The notes under the pieces: generated by a model
What the model saw: the letters and a program-made list of their open reading frames with translations, nothing else
What the model was told of the DNA's origin: nothing
Databases searched by the model: none
Shown here: piece after piece, positions 34,964-44,367 of the stretch
Layout of the letters: each line of letters begins with the position of its first letter
How positions within the stretch are numbered: the first letter of the stretch is position 1
Translations under genes and position numbers: made by a program
Assembly (NCBI GenBank): GCA_031275735.1
Contig: JAISOJ010000048.1
Coordinates: forward strand, 1-64,000
DNA from: Dysgonamonadaceae bacterium
Lineage (GTDB): Bacteria > Bacteroidota > Bacteroidia > Bacteroidales > Azobacteroidaceae
DNA: 64,000 nt
Reading direction: 5' to 3'

Positions 34964-36250
34964 TTATTTATCCCGTACAGCCGTTTTCGCAACGTTTACT
35001 CTTCCGTTAACAACCGATTTAACTAAAAAAACGCCCCGGGGCAAGTCCGTATTGTAACTGTAATTTCCCGAAGAAAGGAATTGACCGTTCAACAGGGTCG
35101 AAACGGGACGTCCGCCAACATCAAAAACCGATAACGAAACCGTTGCTTTCTCCGTTAACGACAAATCAAGGCTTATCCCCGATCCGGTATTCCGGATCTT
35201 CATCTCCGAATTTATGTTTCCCGTTTCTTTTATTCCCGTTACCGTATCCGATATTTTCAGGACTTGCCTGAATGTTCCCCGCGCGAATTTAAATAAACCG
35301 CTCTTTTTGGTTCCCAGCCAGATATTGCCTTTCGGGTCAATATTCAGGCATAAAATAAAATTTTGACCGGCAGGATCCGCTTCTTCCGGCAGGGGAGTTT
35401 CATAAGAGGTAAAGTTTTCGCCGTCGAACCGGACCAGGTATTTACCCGCAGCCAGCCATAAATTACCGGATGCATCGCTTTTTACATCATAAATGTTGTT
35501 TGCCGGAATAGTGGAATTGGCGGTATGGTAAGCCGTAAACTTTTCGCCGTCGTATTTCACCAAACCGTTGCCGGTTGCCAGCCACCGGTTGTTTTCGCCG
35601 TCGAACTCAATGGCATGGACGGATGCGGTTATTTCCGGAAAGGCCTGAATTTCAGTCCCTGTAAATTGCGCAAACTTCCATTCCGGCGCCGAACCGCCCA
35701 TCCACAACACGCCGTTACGGTCGAATTTCAAGTCGTAAATAAACCAGTAGGCTGCAACCGCACTCAGGGGAGTTGTCCACGAAAGCCATTCTTCCCCATC
35801 GAATTTATTCAGGAACAGCAGGGAGCCGATCCATTTATTATTTTCACTGTCAATGGCTATCGAGGTACAGTACTGATCGGTGGGAAGTCCCGAATTGGAA
35901 CTTGAGTAAACGGAACAGTTCCCGCCGTCGAATTTAGCGATACCGCTGAATTGGGTCGTCACCCAAAGGCTGCCCTCTTTGTCTTTGGCAATGTTGCGCA
36001 GGTGATTATCCGGCAAACCGGAATTGTCACGGTTATAAACAACCGTTTCTTCCGTTTCCGTATTCAGTTTCAGCAGTCCGCTGTTGGTCGCTACCCAAAG
36101 GTATTCGCCGTCGTTCAGTATCCGGGAAATCATCTCTTTGCCGGAATAATCTGTCCATTCGCCGGATTGTGAAAATGCAGCAACAGGGGAGAGCGTCAGG
36201 AAAGCAATCAGAATTGCCTGTCTCAAATTCGTAATCATTCGTGTTTTCAT
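34964..36250 (-). CDS. T9SS-sorted beta-propeller protein (two-component-sensor propeller type), short paralog
   Basis: 428 residues with a signal peptide (AILIAFLTLSPVAAFS). The body is a run of about six propeller blades of the type found in the periplasmic part of hybrid two-component sensors: repeated LWVATNSGLLKLN, LPDNHLRNIAKDKEGSLWV, CTSIAIDSENNKWIG and GNIWLGTKKSGLFKF units. The end is a T9SS type A sorting domain (ATVSLSVFDVGGRPV, SSGNYSYNTDLPRGVFLV). No kinase, membrane helix or DNA-binding part is present, so this is a secreted propeller and not a sensor. It is the last of three tandem paralogs and has about half their number of blades. Binding partner unknown. Confidence 0.83.
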   Translation of the reverse strand: MKTRMITNLRQAILIAFLTLSPVAAFSQSGEWTDYSGKEMISRILNDGEYLWVATNSGLLKLNTETEETVVYNRDNSGLPDNHLRNIAKDKEGSLWVTTQFSGIAKFDGGNCSVYSSSNSGLPTDQYCTSIAIDSENNKWIGSLLFLNKFDGEEWLSWTTPLSAVAAYWFIYDLKFDRNGVLWMGGSAPEWKFAQFTGTEIQAFPEITASVHAIEFDGENNRWLATGNGLVKYDGEKFTAYHTANSTIPANNIYDVKSDASGNLWLAAGKYLVRFDGENFTSYETPLPEEADPAGQNFILCLNIDPKGNIWLGTKKSGLFKFARGTFRQVLKISDTVTGIKETGNINSEMKIRNTGSGISLDLSLTEKATVSLSVFDVGGRPVSTLLNGQFLSSGNYSYNTDLPRGVFLVKSVVNGRVNVAKTAVRDK

Positions 36251-36297
36251 AAAATTTTAATTTTTAATTCGTTATCTGTTATAAAACTGTTATATTT

Positions 36298-38520
36298 TCA
36301 ATCCGTCACCAGTAACCGTTTGGTGCAGCTTCCGCTTTTTCCCGTCAGTTTGATAAAATAAAACCCGCCCCTGTCTATATTCAGAACAGGAAGGGAAAGT
36401 TGAATCAACGGTTGAGTATTACCGGTCAGGTTTCGGCGGCAAAGCAACTGTCCCGAAACATCGAATATTTCCAGTGATTGCACGTCAATATCCCCGTTCA
36501 GTCGGATGTTGACGCCGGTTTTTGCCGGATTGGGATAAACAGCAAAATTTTCCGTTTCCTTATCCGGCAGATCGGGATCGATACCCGTCTGCGAGTTGAG
36601 TTTGGCAGTAGATAAACCGCTTGAATAAAGGTGATTGAACCATATCAAATCCCTGTAATAATCCAATGTGATTTTTGAAACCTCGTCGAATGCAATTCCC
36701 GAATTATCTACATTATAGGATTGCCAGTTTGTACCGTCGTATCTGGTGACGCCCACATGTCCTATGGTAGCCAACCAGAGATTGTCATCCTTATCTACTG
36801 TAATATCCAGTATACTGTTGCCGGGAATACCGGAATTGTCTATATTGTATGTTGTCCACGCAGCGCCGTCGAATTTGGTAAGACCATGTCCCAACTCTCG
36901 CCCAATTACACCGTCTTCATCCCGGCAATGTATCCATAAATTATTTTTTGAATCGAAAGTCAATTTTGTAACAAAAAGACCCGGAAGCTCCGAATTTTCA
37001 ACGGTATAAATCTGCCAGTTTGTTCCATCGTATTTGAATAAGCAACCGTCTGCTTCTATGCCAACGCTTCTGGCATGTCCTGTTGCGCCCCAAAGATTAT
37101 CATCTTTGTCAATTGCCAGGTCATTAATCTGATAACTCTTTAAAGGACTGTTGGCAGGGGTAAACCGTTGCCAGTCTGTTCCATCGTATTTATAAAGTCC
37201 CACCACAGATGCCAACCAGGTATTCCCCTTTTTGTCAAAGCAGAAACGGGAATCGGGCAGTTCTTTGAATAAAGGGGAATTTTGTTGGGTAAAGGCAACG
37301 GTACTGTTATTATTGATTTTTAACACGCAGGTATCGCTGATTCCCAATGCAATCCATAAATTGCCGGATAAATCGCCGGCTACTCCGTTTATTCTTCTCT
37401 CCGCGACGAAATTGTCAATTTTTTCATAAGAACTTGACCAATTATTATCGGCATCTATTTTCACCAGATTATGTTTTGTGCCGAAACGGACAGTATTGTC
37501 TTTGTCAATATCCAAATTGAAGCCAATGTCGTTCGTAAGAAGCGGTGAAGCGCTCATATTGATTTGCTTAAAATTACCGTCGGAAAACCGGATTAATCCG
37601 TTTCGCCGCGTTCCGATCCAAACCGTTCCGTCATCTTCCGCCTCCAGACAATAGATAAGGTTGTTATCGTCTGTAATCAAAGGCGTTTCATAAACCGTAA
37701 AATTTGTTCCGTCGAATTTTACCAAATTACTCCTGCATGCCAGCCATAAATTGCCGAAAGCATCTTTTTTTACGCTATAAATCTCATTGTATGGCAGATT
37801 GGTGTTTGTTGTGTTGTAAGTGATGAAATTTGCTCCGTCGTATTTGACCAGACCGGTAGCTGTTCCCAACCATTTGTTGTTTTCACTGTCAATTTCGATA
37901 CTTAAAACGTCCTTATTAATGCCTGCTATCTTTTCAATACCGTTTCCGGTAAATTTAGCAAAATAAAATCCTGAAGAAACAGACGAACCGCCAATCCATA
38001 AAATATTGTCGTTATCAAACTGTAAATCATATATTCCCCAAAATGCATCGTATACGCTATTGGGAGTAGTCCATGATTCCCAATTCTCTCCGTCAAATTT
38101 ATTTAAATACATGTGAGCGCCAATCCATACGTTATCGTCATTATCTATGGCTACGGATGTACAGTTATGACTTGTCGGCAATTCGGAATTGCTGTCCTTG
38201 TAAACGGTACAGCTAGCGCCGTCAAATTTGCCAACCCCATAGTATTGGGCAGTTACCCAAATATTCCCGTCCCTGTCTTTTGCCAAACTCCGAAGATGGT
38301 TATCCGGCAAGCCGGCATTGGTACGGTTATAAAAAGTCTTCTCTTCGGTAGCCTTATTCATTTTAACCAGTCCGCCGTCGGTCGCAATCCACAAACAGTC
38401 GCCATCATTCAAAATTTCGGTTACCATGTTTCCATTGGTGTAATTTTCCCAGTCGGACAGTTGGGGAAATACTATATCCGGAAACAGGAAAAGTAATAAA
38501 AGCAGCAGAATGTTTTTCAT
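36298..38520 (-). CDS. T9SS-sorted beta-propeller protein, long paralog
   Basis: 740 residues from ATG 38520, chosen because it starts the signal peptide (NILLLLLLFLFPDIVFP); the in-frame codons upstream lie in an intergenic repeat. Twelve or more propeller units with the pattern D-(N/G)-x-x-W-(I/L)-(G/A)-T follow, for example CLWIATDGGLVKMN, GNIWVTAQYYGVGKFDG, GTVWIGTRRNGLIRF and DNLWLATIGHVGVTRYDG, enough for two seven-bladed propellers. The T9SS type A sorting domain is at the end (FAVYPNPAKTGVNIRL to RLLVTD). The last 80 codons are nearly identical at DNA level to the next paralog. Secreted, probably surface-attached; function unknown. Confidence 0.85.
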   Translation of the reverse strand: MKNILLLLLLFLFPDIVFPQLSDWENYTNGNMVTEILNDGDCLWIATDGGLVKMNKATEEKTFYNRTNAGLPDNHLRSLAKDRDGNIWVTAQYYGVGKFDGASCTVYKDSNSELPTSHNCTSVAIDNDDNVWIGAHMYLNKFDGENWESWTTPNSVYDAFWGIYDLQFDNDNILWIGGSSVSSGFYFAKFTGNGIEKIAGINKDVLSIEIDSENNKWLGTATGLVKYDGANFITYNTTNTNLPYNEIYSVKKDAFGNLWLACRSNLVKFDGTNFTVYETPLITDDNNLIYCLEAEDDGTVWIGTRRNGLIRFSDGNFKQINMSASPLLTNDIGFNLDIDKDNTVRFGTKHNLVKIDADNNWSSSYEKIDNFVAERRINGVAGDLSGNLWIALGISDTCVLKINNNSTVAFTQQNSPLFKELPDSRFCFDKKGNTWLASVVGLYKYDGTDWQRFTPANSPLKSYQINDLAIDKDDNLWGATGHARSVGIEADGCLFKYDGTNWQIYTVENSELPGLFVTKLTFDSKNNLWIHCRDEDGVIGRELGHGLTKFDGAAWTTYNIDNSGIPGNSILDITVDKDDNLWLATIGHVGVTRYDGTNWQSYNVDNSGIAFDEVSKITLDYYRDLIWFNHLYSSGLSTAKLNSQTGIDPDLPDKETENFAVYPNPAKTGVNIRLNGDIDVQSLEIFDVSGQLLCRRNLTGNTQPLIQLSLPVLNIDRGGFYFIKLTGKSGSCTKRLLVTD

Positions 38521-38657
38521 ACGTAAATAAGTTAACAAGTTGACGAGTAAACGAGTAAACGAATACCCGTTTTCATGCTCTTGGGTGTTTGAAATACATG
38601 GATGTTTCATAAAGTATATTTTTAAATTAACAATTTTTTATACAGATGATTACATTG

Positions 38658-40879
38658 TTAATCCGTCACCAGCAACCGTTTGGTGCAGCTTCCGCTTTTC
38701 CCCGTCAGTTTGATAAAATAAAACCCGCCCCTGTCTATATTCAAAACAGGAAGGGAAAGTTGAATCAACGGTTGAGTATTACCGGTCAGCTTCCGGCGGC
38801 AAAGCAACTGTCCCGAAACATCGAATATTTCCAGTGATTGCACGTCAATATCCCCGTTCAGCCGGATGTTGACGCCGGTTTTTGCCGGATTGGGATAAAT
38901 GTCGAACCACTCAGCTTGAGCGTCCATTCTCACCGCTTCAATATCAACTCCTCCTGAATTGAGGCCGGCAACCGAAAGGCCGCCATCGTTAAGATGAGTG
39001 ATCCAAATCTTGTCACGATGATAGTCCAAAGCAATACCGGACGTCCAGTCGCTGGCCAGACCCGAATTGGAGGTGTTGTAAACTTCCCAGTCCACGCCGT
39101 CGAATTTGGTCAGTCCGCCTCCCTTGCCGCAAGTAGCCAGCCACAGATTATCCTCCCTGTCTATTTCGATATCCAGAATGGTATTGCTCGGAATATCGGA
39201 ATTATCCATATTGTAGGATGTCCAGTTTGTGCCGTCGAATTTGGTCAGCCCATATCCATATTCCTTACCTATTACGCCTCCATCATATCTGAAATGAAGC
39301 CACAGGGTTCCTTTAGAATCGAATTTCAATCCGTGAGGCGTGGACGAGGGAAGTCCGTCCGCTTCTTCCGTGTAGATGGTCCAGTTCACGCCGTCGTATT
39401 TGAAAACACAACCGTTGTTTTCCCCTGCCATTCCCGCCGTTCCCCAAAGGTTGTCATCCCCGTCGAATGCCAGCGCATTGACGCAATAGCTGGTTAAGGG
39501 ACTGTTTTCCGGACTAAAATGCTGCAAAGTGGAACCGTCATGCCTGTAAAGTCCGGATTGGGAAGATATCCAGGTATTTCCCTTCCGGTCAAAAAAGAAC
39601 TTCGAGTTGTTCGTGTTATCTCCCGTGAAAACTCGGTTGCCGTTATCGCTGACTTTCAGGATGCAGGTATCGCCCCTTCCGAAAGCCACCCACAAATCAC
39701 CGGCAGGACTGACGTTGGCCGAAGTAACCCGGCTTCCCTGAAAGTAGTCGTAGTTAATGTCTTCGTAGTAACTCGACCAGTTATCGTCCGGATCTATCCG
39801 TACCAGATTGTGCCGGGTTCCCAGCCAGACATTCCCGTCCGAATCAACCTCCAAATCAAAGGCAATATCGTTTGCTAAAAGCGGGGAATTGCTTACATTG
39901 ATTTGTTTGAATACTCCGTCTTTGAATTTTATCAAACCGCCCACCCGCGAACCCAGCCAGACAGTACCATCCGCATCAGCTTCCAAACTGTAGATAAAAT
40001 CATAGTAGTTATCAATATGCGGAATTTCATAAGAAATAAAGTTTTCCCCGTTATATTGAACCAAATATCCTCCGGCTACAAGCCAAATAATTCCGGTTTC
40101 ATTTATTATTTTCAGGTCACGAATCTTATTATTCGGAAGATTGGAATTATCGGTATTAAAAATGATATAATCGTTTCTCGTATATTTAACCAGTCCGGAT
40201 TCACCGGCCAACCAAAGATTATTATCATTATCAATTCAATATTATGTATAATACCACTGCTGCTGTTTTGAACAGCCTGTATACCATCTTCTGTAAATTT
40301 TGCCAAATAAACACCAGACCAAGATTCATCGGACATACTTCCTCCCATCCATAAAACACTGTCTTTGTCAAATGCTAAATCATATATATACCAGCTCGTT
40401 ATAAGACTGCTACCGTATGTAGTCCATTTTTGCAGGCTCGTTCCATCAAATTTATTTAAATAAGAACCACCGGAGAACCAAATATTGTTTTCATTGTCCG
40501 ATTTTATCGCATAGCACTGCTGAACTTCCGGAAAATAGGAAATGCCCCCGATTTCATTAAATTTACTGATACCGTTATATTCCGTACCCACCCAAATATT
40601 GCCCTCATTATCTTTTGTAAGTGTTCTCAGTTGATTTTCCGGTAATCCGCCATGAGTGTTGGCACGGGTATGGAAAGTTTTTTCTTCGGTCGCTTTATTT
40701 AATTTTACCAGCCCTCCACCGGTGGCTATCCAGAGATAGTCGCCGTCGTTGTACATTTTAGCAAGTATATTGCCACATGTATAGTTGCCCCAGTCGCTTA
40801 ATTGAGAGAACATTTCACCGGAAACGGTCAAAAACACAAGCAATAGTGCCGTTTTTAATTGTGTAAGTTTTCTTTTCAT
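38658..40879 (-). pseudogene. Third beta-propeller/T9SS paralog, split by a frameshift near 40230
   Basis: The N-terminal part (40112-40879; signal peptide, then LWIATGGGLVKLN and further blades) and the C-terminal part (38658 to about 40230; ends RLLVTD) belong to one gene. Near 40230 the sequence after the codons for HNIEL reads out of frame, while shifting by one base gives DNDNNLWLAGESGLVKYT, exactly the expected blade continuation. One base is missing in a GATAATGATAATAAT stretch. Rejoined, the product would be about 740 residues, equal to its neighbour, with the same T9SS sorting domain. It is either a true pseudogene, a phase-variable gene or a sequencing error. It lies divergent to a TetR gene, with a perfect palindrome 20 bases before its start. 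Confidence 0.85.
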
Positions 40880-40898
40880 ACCCTGTGCGTTTTTTTAA

Positions 40899-40934
40899 GA
40901 AAGATAATCTCTCTAACATCAGAGATTATCTTTC
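40899..40934. promoter_or_regulatory. Perfect 14-bp inverted repeat between the propeller gene and the TetR gene
   Basis: GAAAGATAATCTCT at 40899-40912 and AGAGATTATCTTTC at 40921-40934 are exact inverted copies with an 8-base spacer. It lies 20 bases upstream of the start of the leftward propeller gene and 312 bases from the TetR start. No T-run follows on either strand, so a protein-binding operator or mRNA leader hairpin is likelier than a terminator. Confidence 0.6.
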
Positions 40935-41175
40935 CATGTGTTATTAGCAATATTGCTTTTATATTTGTTGCAACGCATATATCAATTTATTTTCCTGGAT
41001 TTACAATCTTAAAAAATACCGACTGTTATGTATATTCATTACAAATGTACAACTATATTTTTGAATGTGCAAGTATTTTTCATGTAATTTCAAAAATCAA
41101 TAAAATACATGTTGCTATTGCTATTGTAAATAATTATAAATTAGAGATAACTGAAATTTTAACAGGCAAATGTAT

Positions 41176-41204
41176 TTTGTTTAAAAATAAGTTCATTATC
41201 TTTG
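41176..41204 (+). promoter_or_regulatory. Promoter of the TetR-family gene
   Basis: TTTG 41176-41179 and TATCTTTG 41197-41204 with a 17-base spacer resemble the Bacteroidetes consensus. The predicted start of transcription is about 35 bases before ATG 41246. Confidence 0.55.
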
Positions 41205-41245
41205 CAAAAAAAATAATACGGATATATTTTATTATACTTATCGTT

Positions 41246-41872
41246 ATGTCAAATAATACGAAAGAAAAATTATACAGGGAAGCTTTTAAATTGTTTCTTG
41301 GCAAGCCCTATGAACTTGTAACCGTAAGGGAACTTGAAAAGGCAATCGGAATGACGAGAGGCGCTATTTTTTACCATGTAAAAGACAAGGAAACACTTTT
41401 TAAAGAAGTTATCGAGAGATATTACCTGAAAAAACAGACGCTATACGAGAAGGTGGGCGAAAACATATTGGAACAGGATGTATCGTTACTGGAATTTATT
41501 GAGATATTCGTTGCAGGAGTAGAAAAGACCACCAAAGAAATATATGCTTTTGCAGGAAGTCCGGATAAAATTACTTTCTCCAATATAGACAGGTCTTATA
41601 TATCTCTATTATTAACGGCCGGTTATTATCTCTCCGATTTTAATGAAAAAATGAACAATGTTTTTCAAATAGACAGAAATACATGGTCGTTTTTTATCCA
41701 GAGAGCGATTGAGAAAGGAGAAGTCAAACCCAATACCGATACTAAACTGTTTGGAGAACTGTTTACGTATACTTACCTGGGCTTGGCCCTGAATGACGCC
41801 TTAAAGGAAGGTGTCAATGCCAAACATCTGAGAGAGCTGCTTTTAGAATTGTACAATAAAATTAAACGGTAA
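41246..41872 (+). CDS. TetR/AcrR-family transcriptional regulator
   Basis: 208 residues from ATG 41246, which follows a consensus promoter; the open frame reaches much further upstream but runs through AT-rich non-coding sequence. The N-terminal helix-turn-helix is clear: KEKLYREAFKLFLGKPYELV, TVRELEKAIGMTRGAIFYHV, KDKETLFKEVIERYY. The rest is a helical ligand and dimer domain with no recognisable ligand type. It stands divergent from three secreted propeller genes, so local control of them is possible but unproven. To the right lie only transposon relics. Confidence 0.9.
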   Translation: MSNNTKEKLYREAFKLFLGKPYELVTVRELEKAIGMTRGAIFYHVKDKETLFKEVIERYYLKKQTLYEKVGENILEQDVSLLEFIEIFVAGVEKTTKEIYAFAGSPDKITFSNIDRSYISLLLTAGYYLSDFNEKMNNVFQIDRNTWSFFIQRAIEKGEVKPNTDTKLFGELFTYTYLGLALNDALKEGVNAKHLRELLLELYNKIKR

Positions 41873-42043
41873 TATATAATTAGTCGTTCCTTAAAAATCT
41901 CCTTCTAGCGACAAGATAATGCAAGTTAATTAGTCAGTCCTTATTAAGTTATCATTTCATTGAATCTCTTAGGGATTAATTCCCAGCCGCTTGCGGTGAA
42001 AAACGTTATCTTTCTGGATGGCACACAGTAAATATATTCAGAA

Positions 42044-42236
42044 GTGCACAATGTTGCTGTTTTATTTTATCACATTGTACTATGGGCAAAGTATCGCCGG
42101 GTAGTTTTTAGGGATTTGGTTGATTCAACTTTAAAAGGCAGATGCTTGGAGTTCTCTAAACGATATGAAATTTGTTTTTTAGAAACAGGTACAGATTGCA
42201 GATCATGTTCATTTTGTTGTTCTATCCTTAACTCCG
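42044..42236 (+). pseudogene. IS200/IS605-type TnpA (Y1 transposase) fragment
   Basis: The rightward frame from 42044 reads HNVAVLFYHIVLWAKYRRVVF and then KGRCLEFSKRYEICFLETGTD, the opening of IS200/IS605 TnpA. One extra T near 42192 breaks the frame; skipping it restores ADHVHFVV, the HUH metal-binding motif of the family. The sequence stops matching near 42236, where it meets an IS1595 relic in the opposite direction. The catalytic tyrosine region is gone. Confidence 0.72.
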
Positions 42237-42600
42237 ACAATGGGAGTTTTTGAAGTACCTCTAGCTCTTTTGTTTTCTGATTTAACTTCAGGGTTGTTTG
42301 ATTTTCTTGGTTTTCCACCTGCATAGGTTTCATCAATTTCAACAATAGCTTCAAATAACTGTTTTTGTTCCTCATTTCCCATTGCCTGTTTGATCATATT
42401 TAACATTCTCCCAGCAGTTTTATAAGTACAACCTATTTCCCTTTGCAATTGCATTGCAAAGATACCTTTCTTTGCCAATAATATAAGGTTAATAGCAAAA
42501 AACCATTTTCTTAAATTTGACTGTGAATTATAAAAGATTGTTCCCTGAAATACAGAAAGTTCTGTTGAACAATTATTGCAATGGAAATTTATTGCTTGTA
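42215..42600 (-). pseudogene. IS1595-type (ISXO2-like) transposase fragment
   Basis: The leftward frame at 42209-42610 encodes the second half of the N-terminal zinc ribbon (FHCNNCSTELSVFQGTIFYN), then LRKWFFAINLILLAKKGIFA, MQLQREIGCTYKTAGRMLN and the first catalytic motif IVEIDETYAGGKPR, ending at TPIVGVKDR. These are ISXO2-like transposase landmarks. The first zinc-ribbon cysteines are missing because the fragment runs into the end of the neighbouring barrel gene, and the remaining DDE residues are lost where it joins the IS200/IS605 relic. Confidence 0.78.
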
Positions 42601-42603
42601 GTT

Positions 42604-43812
42604 TTACCAACTATATCTTATTCCTGCGTTGAATCCGACGATCAAAGGGTTTTCTGTTCGAGCGCTTTCCGGTTGATTGTTTTCCAAATAATAACTTATT
42701 TTCGGTTCGAGATAGATACTATAATTTTTAATTACTTTATATTCAACTCCTAAAGAAGCATTCAACGACCATTGCCATCCATCAATTTTTTTGTTGTGTA
42801 TGACGCGATTGACGCCATTCGGAAAATATCTATTTTGAGAATAGTGCGATAATAATCCTTTTTCAAGCATCGTTCCTGTGGATAGATAAATACCCCATTT
42901 ATTAAATGAGCTGCCTATTATTTTCGTGTGTAAATTAAGAGGAATTCCTAAATAATGCAATTGCAAAACAGCATCTCTTTCCGGATCTTTATTTACGAAT
43001 TTCGACGCGAGGAAAGTATATACTAAGCCGCTTTCGAGGGCAAAGCGGTCAATTAATTCTTTTCTAAAACTGACGCCGAAAGAAAGCGGGGCGTAATGCG
43101 TGATGCTGGAAAATTCTTCGTCTGTGAGTATAGCTGCCCTCAGGAAAGAAGGCATATCCAATGAACTTTCATTTACTTTTTTCTGCGAGAAAAAATCGGC
43201 ATAGGCTGAATGGTTGTTGTTATTCATAGCTAACAAAACTCCTCCCGATCCGATGTGAAAGGACATGCTTGTTGTTTTTTTCGAGAGAACCACATGAACG
43301 AATGTGTCGAGTTGGTCGGGAGGAAGCTTATTTAATAGATTTTTTGATTGAATAGGATGTTCTGTATCAGGTAAATCCGCGATAGGATTCTCTTCCTGTA
43401 CCTGTGTTTTGATTATCTCAGATTCAGGAAGAGTATCTGTTTCAAGGATCTTTCTTTCTGGTTTTTGGAAGTAAGCGACGCGTTTAGTTCTGTGATTTGC
43501 AGGCAAAATAATTGATACAATTTCTCCCTTAGATACCTTTTCTGTAGCTTTTTCCTCATGATCGGATAATTGTTCTGTTGTTCCATAATTTATTGTTTTA
43601 TTATTAAATGAAAATATTAACCATCCCAAAATAACGGCTATTGCCGCTGCTATTCCGGAAATCCAAGGCCATAAAGTTCTCTTTTCCGGTTTTGTATACA
43701 AGTATTTTTCTATTTCATTCCAACTGTCATTATCTAAAGGCAAAGAATAATTTTCTAATTTTTCTTTGATAATATCGTCGAAAGAATTTTTATTTTTGTT
43801 TGTTTCTTGCAT
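42604..43812 (-). CDS. Membrane-anchored outer-membrane-barrel-like protein paired with an ECF sigma factor
   Basis: 402 residues. A cytosolic start of about 45 residues (SFDDIIKEKLENYSLPLD, DSWNEIEKYLY) resembles the sigma-binding start of Bacteroidetes anti-sigma-like proteins. One membrane helix follows (LWPWISGIAAAIAVILGWLIF), then a long periplasmic linker. The C-terminal half has beta-strand pattern and a final YSW, as in OmpA/PorT-like barrel domains (APLSFGVSFRKEL, LHYLGIPLNLHTKII, SLNASLGVEYKVIKNYSIYLEP). It starts three bases after the sigma factor stop, so the two are co-translated. I infer it controls the sigma factor in response to envelope state. Its last codons overlap the edge of an IS1595 relic. 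Confidence 0.75.
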   Translation of the reverse strand: MQETNKNKNSFDDIIKEKLENYSLPLDNDSWNEIEKYLYTKPEKRTLWPWISGIAAAIAVILGWLIFSFNNKTINYGTTEQLSDHEEKATEKVSKGEIVSIILPANHRTKRVAYFQKPERKILETDTLPESEIIKTQVQEENPIADLPDTEHPIQSKNLLNKLPPDQLDTFVHVVLSKKTTSMSFHIGSGGVLLAMNNNNHSAYADFFSQKKVNESSLDMPSFLRAAILTDEEFSSITHYAPLSFGVSFRKELIDRFALESGLVYTFLASKFVNKDPERDAVLQLHYLGIPLNLHTKIIGSSFNKWGIYLSTGTMLEKGLLSHYSQNRYFPNGVNRVIHNKKIDGWQWSLNASLGVEYKVIKNYSIYLEPKISYYLENNQPESARTENPLIVGFNAGIRYSW

Positions 43813-43815
43813 TTT

Positions 43816-44367
43816 TTACAAATATAACTTTTGAATTTTATTTTGTAATAATTGTCTTGCTCGCGCCAGTTGCGAGCGAGATGAAGCTTCTTTAATTTTC
43901 AGCATCCGAGCTATTTCAGCGTGAGAATAACCTTCGATGGCATACAAATTGAAAACCGTCCTAAAACCGGTTGGAAGTTCATTAATATACTTAAGAATTT
44001 CATCTGCCGATAATTGGGATACCATAGAAACGTCGAAATTGTCCACAATTGTTTCATTATAATCTTCCATGCTTATATTTGATCGCCATACTTTTGCACT
44101 TCGCAAATGTTCTAAAGCAGTAGTTACAAATATTTTTTTCATCCAAGCTTCAAAAGAACCAGCGCCGGAATAATCGTCTATTTTTGTAAAAATTTTGATA
44201 AATCCTTCTTGCAAAATATCTTTGGCAGATTCTTTTTCTTTCACATAACGGACACAAATCCCAAACATTACGGGAGCATATAATTCATACAATTTTTTCT
44301 TTGCTTCTGTGTCATTGCGTTTACATGCTTCAATTAATTGTCTTTGTTCAGATATTTTGTTATCCAT
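43816..44367 (-). CDS. ECF-type RNA polymerase sigma factor
   Basis: 183 residues, the usual ECF length. Region 2 shows LYELYAPVMFGICVRYVKEK, AKDILQEGFIKIFTKIDDY and FEAWMKKIFVTTALEHLR. Region 4 shows LPTGFRTVFNLYAIEGYSHAEIARMLKI, followed by SRSQLARARQLLQ. It directs polymerase to a small set of promoters, probably under control of the membrane-anchored protein encoded immediately downstream. No FecR gene or TonB receptor is next to it, so this is not the usual sigma/FecR/SusC unit. Confidence 0.94.
   Translation of the reverse strand: MDNKISEQRQLIEACKRNDTEAKKKLYELYAPVMFGICVRYVKEKESAKDILQEGFIKIFTKIDDYSGAGSFEAWMKKIFVTTALEHLRSAKVWRSNISMEDYNETIVDNFDVSMVSQLSADEILKYINELPTGFRTVFNLYAIEGYSHAEIARMLKIKEASSRSQLARARQLLQNKIQKLYL

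Noticed and set aside
40859-41245. N-terminal extension of the TetR frame
   Set aside because: AT-rich, no protein likeness, and a consensus promoter lies within it just before ATG 41246.
42070-42375. 101-codon leftward frame in the IS relic region
   Set aside because: It is out of frame with the ISXO2-like reading and antisense to the IS200/IS605 reading; low-complexity product.
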